Source: JACDCY01 sp964350145 (GTDB lineage: Bacteria; Gemmatimonadota; Gemmatimonadetes; Gemmatimonadales; Gemmatimonadaceae). Taken from it: a stretch of DNA of 64,000 nucleotides. The stretch is from positions 16,153 through 80,152 of the forward strand of contig CAYGJL010000009.1 of assembly GCA_964350145.1 (NCBI GenBank). The letters run 5' to 3'. Below are positions 1 to 7,998 of this stretch, piece by piece. The notes below the pieces were generated by a model. The model did no database searches, was not told the origin of the DNA, and saw only the letters and a program-made list of their open reading frames with translations. Numbering within the stretch: position 1 is the first letter of the stretch; every line of letters begins with the position of its first letter. Position numbers and translations under genes: made by a program.

Positions 1-1
1 T

Positions 2-619
2 ACCGTCGAGGTGGACGACGAAGCGGCAAACGCCGTGGCGAGCCTGTTCGTGGAGTGCGTCGTCGCGCCGTCGTTCACGCCGGGCGCGCTGGAGACACTG
101 GGCCGGAAGAAAAATCTGCGCGTGCTCGAGGGCAAGGCGCGGTGGGATCGCGCCGCGCTCGACTACAAGCGCGTCCGCGGCGGAATGCTGGTGCAGCAGC
201 GCGCCCAGGGCGTAGGCGACGAGAACCAGTGGAACGTGGTGACGTCGCGATCGCCGGACGAGGAGGAGCGGCGCAACATGCTGTTCGCCTGGCGCGCCGT
301 GGGGTCGGTCAAGTCCAACGCGATCGTCCTGGCTCGCGACGGCGCGACGATCGGCATCGGCGCCGGGCAGATGTCGCGGGTGGACGCAGCGTTCATGGCC
401 GTGCACAAGGCCAAGGCCGTCGGGCACGAGACCGCGGGCGCGGTGCTGGGGTCGGACGCGTTCTTCCCCTTCCGCGACGGGATAGACCAGGCGGCCGAGG
501 CCGGCGTTAAGGCGATCATCCAGCCGGGCGGATCGGTGCGGGACGAGGAAGTCGTCGCCGCGGCGAACGAACACGGCATCGCGATGGTATTTACCGGGCA
601 GCGCCAGTTCCGTCATTAA
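2..619 (+). CDS. purH: Bifunctional AICAR transformylase/IMP cyclohydrolase, C-terminal part
   Basis: Open at the left edge; the last 205 residues are present. PurH performs the last two steps of de novo IMP synthesis, and this part belongs to the formyltransferase (AICAR transformylase) domain. Seen: the family motif GAGQMSRVDAAF after KSNAIVLARDG, then GSDAFFPFRDGID, the glycine-rich QPGGSVRD, and the typical C-terminus FTGQRQFRH followed by TAA. The N-terminal MGS-like cyclohydrolase domain lies outside the window. The frame is intact and ends about 65 bp before the next gene on the same strand. Confidence 0.95.
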   Translation, partial: TVEVDDEAANAVASLFVECVVAPSFTPGALETLGRKKNLRVLEGKARWDRAALDYKRVRGGMLVQQRAQGVGDENQWNVVTSRSPDEEERRNMLFAWRAVGSVKSNAIVLARDGATIGIGAGQMSRVDAAFMAVHKAKAVGHETAGAVLGSDAFFPFRDGIDQAAEAGVKAIIQPGGSVRDEEVVAAANEHGIAMVFTGQRQFRH

Positions 620-682
620 TGGCCGGGCGGCTACCTTTGGGGCTTCGCCGGTGCCCTTCTCCAAGCTGAACAAATCCTTCAA

Positions 683-2971
683 GTGAGCAGCATGACGGCT
701 TCCGCCGCGCAGCTGGACTACAGACCGTCGTACAAGGCAGCGGCCATCGCGAGCACGCTGGTCTTCCTACTGTACCTCATAACGCTCTCGCCCTCCACGG
801 CGATGTGGGACACCAGCGAGTACATCGCCGCCGCGTACATCCTCGGCATTCCGCACCCGCCGGGCAATCCGCTGTTCGTGCTCATCGGTCGCGTTTTCAC
901 GATCCTGCCGATCGCGCCCAACGTGGCGATGCGGATCAACATCTTCGCCGCGCTGTGCAGCGCGGTCTCGGCGGGGATGTGGTTCCTCGTCACCGAGCGC
1001 GTGCTGGTGAGCTGGCTCCCGCGCAGATGGCAGCGCATCGCCGGCGGCTCGCTCGCGGCGCTGATCGGCGCCACGGCGTTCACCGTCTGGTCGCAGTCGG
1101 TCGTCAACGAGAAGGTGTACACGCTCTCGCTGGTAGGGATGGCGATCTCCGCCTGGCTCATCGTCCGCTGGTGCGACGACCCCGACGGGCCCAGGGCCGA
1201 TAAGCTGCTCATTCTCATCGCGTACATCAGCGGGCTCGGCTACGCCAACCACATGGCGGGGTTCCTCGTGCTCCCGCCGCTCGCCATCGCGGTGCTCGTC
1301 CGCCGGCCGCAGACGGTGCTGCGCTGGCGCCTCATCCTCGCCGGCGTCGCGGCGATCATGCTCGGCATGACGCCGTACGCCACGCAGCCGATCCGCGCGG
1401 CGTTCTTCCCCGCGATCAACGAAGGCGAGCCCACGGCGTGCGAGTCGAAGATGGCCGCGGCGTGCACCTTCGACAAAGTCACGTACCAGCGATTCAAGTA
1501 CAACTTCGACCGCGAGCAGTACGGCAAGCCCTCGCTCACCGAGCGGCAGGCGCCGTTCACCGGTCAGGTCGGAATGTGGTGGCTGTACTTCAAGTGGCAG
1601 TGGGTGCGCGACCACATGGGCGAGCGCCCGGGAATCCAGGCGCTGCTGGCCACGATCTTCCTCCTGCTTGGCGGGCTCGGCGGCTACGTCCACTGGCGCC
1701 GCGACCGCAACTCGTTCTGGTTCTTCGGCCCGCTCGTCTTCACGGTGACGTTCGGCCTCATCTACTACATGAACTTCAAGTACGGCTTCTCGCAGGCGCC
1801 GGAGCTCGGCGACTCGGTGGCGCGCGAAGTCCGCGACCGCGACTACTTCTACCTCTGGAGCTTCTCCACCTGGAGCGTGTGGGCCGCGCTCGGCCTGGTG
1901 TACGTGTGGGAGACGCTCGCCGCGCTCGTGGGCGCGGATGACGTCCGACTCGGCAACGAGACGGTCACCGTGCCGAGGCAGCGGAGCTGGCTGGCTGCGT
2001 CGCCCGTGCTCGCGCTCGCGCTCATACCGCTGCTCGCCAACTGGAGCTCGGCGTCGCGCGCGGGGCAGACGGACACGCGCGACTTCGCGGCCGACCTGCT
2101 CAACTCCGTCGAGCCGTACGGCGTTCTCGTGACCGCAGGCGATAACGACACGTTCCCGCTGTGGTACGCGCAGGAAGTGGAAGGCATCCGCCGCGACGTG
2201 CTCGTCGCCAACACGTCGCTGCTCAACACCGAGTGGTACACGCGGCAGATGATCCGCCGTCCGACCGCGGAGTACGACGCCGCGCGGGGACCGGAGATCT
2301 ACCGCGGCAGGGTGTGGCCCAAGCCGCAGGATCCCCCGGTCAAGATGACGCTCAAGGAATCGGACGCGGTTCCGCTCGCGCTCGAGATCCGCGAGGCGCA
2401 GATCTTCCGCAAGGAAGGAACGGGCATCGTCGCGCGCGTCGAGCCGCGCAACATCGGCTACGGCGTGATGGGGCTCGCGCGCGCGGACATCTACGTGCTG
2501 TATTTGATCCGCGACTCGTATCCGCAGCGCCCGTTCTTCTTCAGCCGCACCACCGGGAACTACGCCGAAGAGCTCGGGCTCGGCCGCATGGTCGTCGGCA
2601 CGGGGCTGTCGCGCAAGCTCGTCCCCAATGAGCCTTCGCAGTCGGACAGCCTCACCTGGATCCCGGGCGAAGGCTGGTTCGACCTGCCAACGTCGCTCGC
2701 GATGTGGGACAGCTACACCGCTCCGGACGAGATGATCGAGCGGGGTCACTGGATCGACAAGGCATCGGTCAACATCCCGTACCTGTATGTGCGCGCGGGC
2801 TTCATCCTCGCGCAGGCGCTGATCGAGGCGGGCCGCGGCGCGGACGCAACACGCGTGTACTCGGAGGTCGTCGCCATCGCGCGGTCGTCGCACCTGGAGG
2901 ACGCAATCCCGAGCACACCTCCACCGCGGCTGCTGGAGCCCATCCGGGGCGACACGGCCCCCACGCAATGA
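683..2971 (+). CDS. DUF2723 multi-pass membrane protein (PMT-like glycosyltransferase fold)
   Basis: A 762-residue inner-membrane protein with many hydrophobic segments in its first 450 residues and a soluble C-terminal third. The N-terminus carries the DUF2723 signature WDTSEYIAAAYILGIPHPPG; the Asp/Glu pair (about D43 and E46) resembles the catalytic acidic motif of protein O-mannosyltransferase-like GT-C enzymes. The C-terminal part includes AGDNDTFPLWYAQEVEGIRRDV, usual for this family in Gemmatimonadota and Bacteroidota. A lipid-linked sugar transferase role is inferred from the fold; the substrate is unknown. Start is GTG 683 or ATG 692. The gene stands alone between purH and a tRNA. 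Confidence 0.85.
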   Translation: MSSMTASAAQLDYRPSYKAAAIASTLVFLLYLITLSPSTAMWDTSEYIAAAYILGIPHPPGNPLFVLIGRVFTILPIAPNVAMRINIFAALCSAVSAGMWFLVTERVLVSWLPRRWQRIAGGSLAALIGATAFTVWSQSVVNEKVYTLSLVGMAISAWLIVRWCDDPDGPRADKLLILIAYISGLGYANHMAGFLVLPPLAIAVLVRRPQTVLRWRLILAGVAAIMLGMTPYATQPIRAAFFPAINEGEPTACESKMAAACTFDKVTYQRFKYNFDREQYGKPSLTERQAPFTGQVGMWWLYFKWQWVRDHMGERPGIQALLATIFLLLGGLGGYVHWRRDRNSFWFFGPLVFTVTFGLIYYMNFKYGFSQAPELGDSVAREVRDRDYFYLWSFSTWSVWAALGLVYVWETLAALVGADDVRLGNETVTVPRQRSWLAASPVLALALIPLLANWSSASRAGQTDTRDFAADLLNSVEPYGVLVTAGDNDTFPLWYAQEVEGIRRDVLVANTSLLNTEWYTRQMIRRPTAEYDAARGPEIYRGRVWPKPQDPPVKMTLKESDAVPLALEIREAQIFRKEGTGIVARVEPRNIGYGVMGLARADIYVLYLIRDSYPQRPFFFSRTTGNYAEELGLGRMVVGTGLSRKLVPNEPSQSDSLTWIPGEGWFDLPTSLAMWDSYTAPDEMIERGHWIDKASVNIPYLYVRAGFILAQALIEAGRGADATRVYSEVVAIARSSHLEDAIPSTPPPRLLEPIRGDTAPTQ

Positions 2972-3011
2972 GTGAGTGCGCGGGGCTTGTCCGCGGGCCT
3001 ATCTTTCAGAT

Positions 3012-3095
3012 GGAGGGATAGTCCTAATTGGTAAGGCAGCGGTCTTGAAAACCGCCGCGCGCAAGCGCTTGGGGGTTCGAGTCCCCCTCCCTCCG
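3012..3095 (+). tRNA. tRNA-Ser(UGA)
   Basis: A complete cloverleaf folds by eye. The 7-bp acceptor stem GGAGGGA pairs with TCCCTCC (3088-3094), with discriminator G. The D-stem is GTC/GGC. The anticodon stem GCGGT/ACCGC holds loop CTTGAAA, anticodon TGA. A class II variable arm GCGC-GCAA-GCGC and T-arm GGGGG-TTCGAGT-CCCCC follow. CCA is not encoded. A TATCTT hexamer at 3000-3005 lies where a -10 box would be. Confidence 0.96.
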
Positions 3096-3167
3096 TACTT
3101 TACTGTCGGCAGGGACGGGCGGCTTTCTCCGTGGCTGGGTTCCGCGCGCGATCGATGACCTCCTGAT

Positions 3168-5780
3168 ATGTCCGCCAATCGTCTTGCTCGCGTTGCCGTT
3201 ACCGGGCTGAGGGGGAGGTTGATCCTCCTGGTATTTGCGAGCGTCCTGCCCTTTCTGCTTCTCATCGCCGTAGTCGCCAGGCGGCAGCTCGTGCAACAGA
3301 AGCCCGTGGCCGCCGACCACGCGCTCGCGCGGGCCAAACGAGTCGCGGGCAATATCGACGCCCTGCTTCGGGACATCGAGTCGACGGCGCAGGCGCTCAC
3401 CTATTCGATCGGCGCCGACCCCGGCGACAGAGCAGCGAACGACCGGGTTCTGCGGGACGTGTCGTCGAACATTCCGCACGAATTTACTTCCTGGCTGGTA
3501 ATTACTCCCGCCGGCAGGCTGATCGGGAGCTCCTCCCGAGACGCACCCCAGGAATCCGTGTATTCCCTGCTCGCCGCGCGATCAGCTGCGGCGGGTGCGG
3601 CGACAGTCGTCACGGAACCCGTTCACATCCCGTCGGTAGGACAGGCGGTGCACATGATTGTGCCCATGCGCGACGCGCGCGGGAGCCGCGCGTTGCTCGT
3701 CGCACAAATCTCCCTACGAGCCATGCGGCCATTTTTGCACGCGCCGGAGTTGCCCGTCGGCTCATCCATCGCGGTAATTACCGAGCACGGAGTGATTGTC
3801 GGGCGATCGCCGGATCCGGACAGGTGGGTGGGATACGACATTTCGCGATCGCCGCTGGATAGCGCTGCTCACGCCGCTGTTGACGGACCCGTTGAATTCA
3901 CCACCCAGGACAGCGTGCACCGATTGCTGGCTGTCACGCGCATGACCGCGGCGCCCTGGCGCGTGGGAACAGGCATCGCCACCACCACGTTGTTCTCGCA
4001 GTCGCGAGCCGATTTCGCTCGCACTCTCGGATACGGTGGGTTGGCACTGGCACTGGCCTTCGGGCTGGCGTTTTGGCAGGGGTCCCGGATAGTCGAGCCG
4101 ATGAAGCGGCTCTCCGAGGATGCCGCTCAACTCGGAACGGGAAATCTCGCGCACAGGTCCGCTGTTGCCGGCAACGATGAGTTCGCCGTGCTCGCCTCAA
4201 GCATGAACGAGATGGCCAACACGCTCGAGCAGCAGGGCGCGGTGCTGAGGGAAAGCGAGGAGCGCTACCGTGGGCTGTTCGACGTCAATCCGCTCCCGAT
4301 GTGGGTGCTGGACCCCGTCACCCTCGAGTTTCTCGCCGTAAACCGCGCCGCGGTCGAAGCGTACGGATTCTCGGAGGAAGAGTTCCTCGCGATGAAGGTG
4401 TCCGACATCCGCCCCCCGGAAGACGTCGCTCAGTTACTCAAGCATCTGGCGGAGTCGGAAGGAAGATCGCGCCGCTACCTCACGCGCCACCGTCGCAAGG
4501 ACGGGACGGTGTTCCCAGTGGAGATCGATTCCGGCTCGTTCACGATCTTCGGGCGTCCCGCGCGACTGGTAGTGGTGCATGACGTCTCCGAGCGGATCCA
4601 GGCCGAATCAGCGCTGCGCGACGCGGAGACCCAGCTCAGGCAGTCGCAGCGATTGGAAGCCGTCGGCCAGCTTACGGGAGGAATCGCGCACGACTTCAAC
4701 AACGTGCTGACCGCGATCGGGAGCTACAGCGATTTCCTGTACGAGTCGCTGGATCCGGGCGACGCGCGCAGGCTCGACATCCAGGAGATCCGCAAGGCCG
4801 CGGATCGCGCCGCCGGACTGACCAAGCAGCTGCTGGCGTTCAGCCGCAGCCAGATCCTTCAGCCCCGCGTACTCGACGTCAACGAATCGCTCGCAGAGCT
4901 CGAGTCATTGCTCAGCCACGTGCTGACCGCCGACATCGAGCTTGTGTTTGCGCTCGATCCGGAAGTCAGCCGCGTGCGCGCCGATCCCGGCCAGCTCGCG
5001 CAGGTCATTATCAACCTGGCCGCCAACGCGCGGGACGCGATGCCCGACGGCGGCGCGCTTACCATCTCCTCCCGCAACGAGCGCGTCCCGGAAGACGGCG
5101 GGGACGTGAAACCCGGCGACTACGTCGTCATCGTCGTGTCGGACGCCGGGACAGGAATGGACGCTCAGACGCTGCAACGGATCTTCGAGCCGTTCTTCAC
5201 CACCAAAGAACCGGGCAAAGGCACGGGCCTGGGGCTGTCGACGGCCTACGGCATCGTCCATCAGAGCGGCGGCTATATCTCGGCGGAAAGCGCCGTGGGC
5301 AAGGGAACAACGTTTACTATCCGGCTTCCGCGCGTTGATCAGCCGGTCGAGCCCGAGCGGCCGAAGCCGGAGGCCGCCGTGGCCGGCCAGCGCAGCGAGA
5401 TAATCCTGGTGGTGGAGGATGAGGAATCGGTCCGCCGCGCGACCAAAAGAATTCTGATCAAGAAGGGCTACACGGTCCTCGAGGCAGCCGACGGCAACGA
5501 GGCGCTGCCGCTGATACGGTCGCACCCGAATATCGACCTCCTGCTGACGGATCTCATCATGTCCGGGATGGGCGGGCGCGAGCTGGTCCGCGTGCTCCGG
5601 TCCGAGGGCCGCGCGATCCCGACGCTGTACATGTCAGGTTACACGAAGGATGCCGTGATGCGCTCCGAGCTCGACCCGGACATCATGGTCGTGGAAAAGC
5701 CGTTCTCCCAGGACGACCTGGCGGCCAAAGTGCGCGAGGTTCTGGACAAGAGCGGAGCTGCGTCGGCGGCCGGTGACTAG
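3168..5780 (+). CDS. Hybrid sensor histidine kinase (Cache-like sensor, HAMP, PAS, HisKA, HATPase, receiver)
   Basis: An 870-residue membrane kinase. TM1 at about 18-38, an extracytoplasmic Cache-like sensor to about 280, TM2 at 285-303, HAMP at 304-357, PAS at about 364-480, HisKA with the phospho-His in GGIAHDFNN (H508), then HATPase with the N box (NLAANARDA), DAGTGMD and GTGLGLSTAYG. The receiver near 745-860 has EDEE, phospho-acceptor D795 (LLTDLIM) and the Lys of VVEKPF. The HDFNN kinase class often pairs with cis or trans receivers; no DNA-binding partner is adjacent. The stop TAG is the first heptamer of repeat A1, so the last codons run into the repeat. The signal is unknown. Confidence 0.93.
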   Translation: MSANRLARVAVTGLRGRLILLVFASVLPFLLLIAVVARRQLVQQKPVAADHALARAKRVAGNIDALLRDIESTAQALTYSIGADPGDRAANDRVLRDVSSNIPHEFTSWLVITPAGRLIGSSSRDAPQESVYSLLAARSAAAGAATVVTEPVHIPSVGQAVHMIVPMRDARGSRALLVAQISLRAMRPFLHAPELPVGSSIAVITEHGVIVGRSPDPDRWVGYDISRSPLDSAAHAAVDGPVEFTTQDSVHRLLAVTRMTAAPWRVGTGIATTTLFSQSRADFARTLGYGGLALALAFGLAFWQGSRIVEPMKRLSEDAAQLGTGNLAHRSAVAGNDEFAVLASSMNEMANTLEQQGAVLRESEERYRGLFDVNPLPMWVLDPVTLEFLAVNRAAVEAYGFSEEEFLAMKVSDIRPPEDVAQLLKHLAESEGRSRRYLTRHRRKDGTVFPVEIDSGSFTIFGRPARLVVVHDVSERIQAESALRDAETQLRQSQRLEAVGQLTGGIAHDFNNVLTAIGSYSDFLYESLDPGDARRLDIQEIRKAADRAAGLTKQLLAFSRSQILQPRVLDVNESLAELESLLSHVLTADIELVFALDPEVSRVRADPGQLAQVIINLAANARDAMPDGGALTISSRNERVPEDGGDVKPGDYVVIVVSDAGTGMDAQTLQRIFEPFFTTKEPGKGTGLGLSTAYGIVHQSGGYISAESAVGKGTTFTIRLPRVDQPVEPERPKPEAAVAGQRSEIILVVEDEESVRRATKRILIKKGYTVLEAADGNEALPLIRSHPNIDLLLTDLIMSGMGGRELVRVLRSEGRAIPTLYMSGYTKDAVMRSELDPDIMVVEKPFSQDDLAAKVREVLDKSGAASAAGD

Positions 5781-5815
5781 TCACTAGTCACTAGTCACTA
5801 GTCACTAGTCACTTT
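5773..5815. repeat. Heptamer repeat A1: five TAGTCAC units between convergent genes
   Basis: Five perfect tandem TAGTCAC units occupy 5778-5812, preceded by GTGAC, so the left edge is the palindrome GTGACTAGTCAC. The array fills the space between the convergent kinase and antiporter genes and supplies both stop codons: TAG 5778-5780 for the kinase, and TAG read on the minus strand at 5807-5805 for the antiporter. Copies of the same unit recur near 7.2, 26.7 and 46.5 kb. Confidence 0.97.
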
Positions 5816-7052
5816 CCCTCGTCCAGCAGAACTCTCCCGCGACCAGATCGTCCACGCCACCCTGCCCCGGCCGGTCCACCTCCGACGCGGCGCGGCGATC
5901 GTCCCTCGAGAAGTACTGCAGCAGCGGCGGTCCGGCGAACGTCGTGACCATCACCATCAGGGCGATGGCGCTGAACAGCGCGACGTCGATCGCGCCCGTG
6001 GCGAGTCCCATCTGTGCGAAAATCAGCCCGACTTCGCCGCGCGGGATCATCGCAGCGCCGATGAGCGCCTTGTTTCCCTTGAACCACCACGGGGCGTAGC
6101 CCGACGCCATCTTGCCGACGATTCCTACGGTGATCAGCGCTCCACCGATCGCCAGCGTAGCGGGGTCGAGGAAAGTCCTTATGTCGACGGCTGCGCCCAC
6201 CGCAGCGAAAAAAACGGGCACGAAAAAATGCCCAATCTCCGTCGTCGCGCGCTCGATCGTGCGCCGCTGCGGCGTCGGGTTGAGCACCAGTCCCGCGGCG
6301 AACGCGCCGATGATCATGGCCGAGCCGGAGTGCTCGGCGAGCCAGGCCATGATGAAGGCGAAGGCGAGGCCGAACAGGCCCAGAGTGCCGGCGATCTCGA
6401 TCCGCGCGATCCAGCCGAAGAGAGTTGGCACGAGGGTTCGCCCGACCACTATCGCCGCCGCGATGAAACCGAACGCGAGCGCGGCGGTCTTGAGCACCGG
6501 CAGCGGCTCCGGAGCGACTCCCGCGGCAAGGCCCGTGACGATGGACAAAATGATGAGCCCGATCACGTCGTCGATCACGGCGGCGCCCAGCACGATTTGC
6601 CCTTCCGGGCGGTCGAGCTGGCCGAGATCCGCCAGCACGCGCGCGGAAATGCCGATCGAGGTCGCCGTGAGCGCCGCTCCGCAGACGATGGCCGGCAGGG
6701 TCTCCAGACCGAGCAGGAGCGCCGCGACGTAACCGCCGGCGAACGGAAGCACGATACCTACCAATCCCACGCTCGCCGCCGTGCCGCCGACCCGGACGAG
6801 CGAGCCGAGCTCCGTATGCAACCCGATCTCGAAGAGCAGGATCAGCACGCCCAGCTCAGCGAGAGCGAACACCACTGGACCCTGCGGGTCTATGATCCCC
6901 AGTACCGACCCGCCGAGTATCACTCCCGCGATCAGCTCGCCGAGGACGGCGGGCTGTCCGACGCGCTGCGCCAGCGCGCCCAGAAGCTTGGTCGCGATGA
7001 TTATCGCGATCAGCGTCGCGAGAATGTTTACGAACGCATGATCTTCGGCCAT
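5805..7052 (-). CDS. NapA-like cation:proton antiporter (CPA2 family)
   Basis: A 415-residue protein, almost wholly hydrophobic, with about 12-13 membrane segments. It exchanges Na+ or K+ for H+ at the inner membrane. The key sequence is AAVIDDVIGLI, with adjacent aspartates D161/D162; this Asp-Asp pair marks electrogenic NapA-type exchangers rather than Asn-Asp electroneutral ones. The unwound-helix motif TATSIGISARVLADLG is also present. There is no C-terminal TrkA-N/RCK domain, unlike KefB/KefC. The last residues (ESD) and the stop come from repeat A1. Direct A-type repeats lie at its end and about 100 bp beyond its start. The ion is inferred. Confidence 0.9.
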   Translation of the reverse strand: MAEDHAFVNILATLIAIIIATKLLGALAQRVGQPAVLGELIAGVILGGSVLGIIDPQGPVVFALAELGVLILLFEIGLHTELGSLVRVGGTAASVGLVGIVLPFAGGYVAALLLGLETLPAIVCGAALTATSIGISARVLADLGQLDRPEGQIVLGAAVIDDVIGLIILSIVTGLAAGVAPEPLPVLKTAALAFGFIAAAIVVGRTLVPTLFGWIARIEIAGTLGLFGLAFAFIMAWLAEHSGSAMIIGAFAAGLVLNPTPQRRTIERATTEIGHFFVPVFFAAVGAAVDIRTFLDPATLAIGGALITVGIVGKMASGYAPWWFKGNKALIGAAMIPRGEVGLIFAQMGLATGAIDVALFSAIALMVMVTTFAGPPLLQYFSRDDRRAASEVDRPGQGGVDDLVAGEFCWTRESD

Positions 7053-7150
7053 GTCTTAGGTTATGTAAGCACTGACGGTCGTCTTGACAACACTTCGTGG
7101 CCGGATCACGGCTGGTTCCGTCATGGTGTCGTAAGCGCGATTTTTCTGCT

Positions 7151-7186
7151 CTCACTAGTCACTAGTCACTAGTCACCAGTCACTTT
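7151..7186. repeat. Heptamer repeat A2 (TAGTCAC x3 + CAGTCAC) before sdhC
   Basis: Tandem units TAGTCAC (three, 7156-7176) and CAGTCAC (7177-7183), preceded by TCAC. The orientation matches A1, and both arrays end in GTCACTTTC, so A1 and A2 are direct repeats around the antiporter. A2 ends 8 bp before the likely sdhC start ATG 7195 and leaves no room for an ordinary Shine-Dalgarno sequence. Confidence 0.95.
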
Positions 7187-7194
7187 CATTGACT

Positions 7195-7998
7195 ATGTCG
7201 CACTCAGCCGTTCCGCTGACGCGCCGCACATTCGGCCAGACACTGCGCCCGGACGCCTGGTGGGTCCAGCCACTCGTCGTCTTTCTGATCCTGAGCGGCT
7301 TCATCGTTTATGCCACCTGGGCCGCGCTGCAGAACGCGCACTACGAGTTCGGACCGTACCTCTCTCCGTTCTATTCGCCGGTCCTGTTCGGTGACTCACC
7401 CCACTCCGTGTTCGGACCCAAGCCATCGGCGTGGCCGGGCTGGCTTCCGTTCTCTCCCGCACTGCTGATCCTCCCGTTTCCCGCGCTGTTCAGATTCACC
7501 TGCTACTACTACCGGGGCGCGTACTACAAGGCTTTCTGGGCCGATCCGCCGAACTGCGCGGTAGGCGAGCCCCGCTCGAAGTACCGCGGGGAGAACTCCT
7601 TTCCGCTCATCCTGCAGAACGTCCATCGCTACTTCATGTACATCGCGCTGGTGTTCATCGTGATCCTCGGGTACGACGCGGTGAAGGCGATGTGGTTCAC
7701 CGACGCGGCGACGGGCGCGAAGGAGTTCGGTATCGGCGTCGGAACGCTGGTGCTCGTCATCAACGTCGTCCTGCTTGCCGGTTACACGCTCGGCTGCCAC
7801 TCGCTGCGGCATGTCGTCGGTGGCTACGCGGACCGTCTCTCCGGCGCGCCGGTGCGGCGCATCAGTTACCAGTGTGTGAGCTGCCTCAACCGCGGCCACA
7901 TGCGCTGGGCGTGGCCGAGCCTGTTCTGGGTAGCGTTCGCGGACGTGTACGTACGGCTGTGCTCGATGGGAATATGGACCGACTTCCGGCTCCTGTGA
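7195..7998 (+). CDS. sdhC: Succinate dehydrogenase membrane anchor, single-chain cytochrome b type
   Basis: A membrane subunit anchoring the SdhAB dimer and passing electrons to quinone. It is 267 residues with five predicted TM helices near 23-45, 83-105, 146-168, 178-203 and 240-262. Candidate haem b ligands include His in LQNVHRYFMYIAL and the two His of GCHSLRHVVGG. This resembles one-piece, five-helix anchors of Gemmatimonadota and Actinobacteria rather than the SdhC+SdhD pair. ATG 7195 is preferred over TTG 7189. Its stop TGA overlaps the sdhA ATG (TGATG), so sdhCAB is a translationally coupled operon. The neighbouring sdhA and sdhB make the assignment firm. Confidence 0.87.
   Translation: MSHSAVPLTRRTFGQTLRPDAWWVQPLVVFLILSGFIVYATWAALQNAHYEFGPYLSPFYSPVLFGDSPHSVFGPKPSAWPGWLPFSPALLILPFPALFRFTCYYYRGAYYKAFWADPPNCAVGEPRSKYRGENSFPLILQNVHRYFMYIALVFIVILGYDAVKAMWFTDAATGAKEFGIGVGTLVLVINVVLLAGYTLGCHSLRHVVGGYADRLSGAPVRRISYQCVSCLNRGHMRWAWPSLFWVAFADVYVRLCSMGIWTDFRLL

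Noticed and set aside
767..2968. Long reverse frame opposite the DUF2723 gene (and similar ones opposite hppA, smc and the peptidase fusion)
   Set aside because: Antisense shadows caused by high GC at third positions; Arg/Ala/His-rich with no domains.
5778..5812. TAGTCAC array as a CRISPR
   Set aside because: Units are adjacent 7-mers with no spacers, and no cas genes are present.
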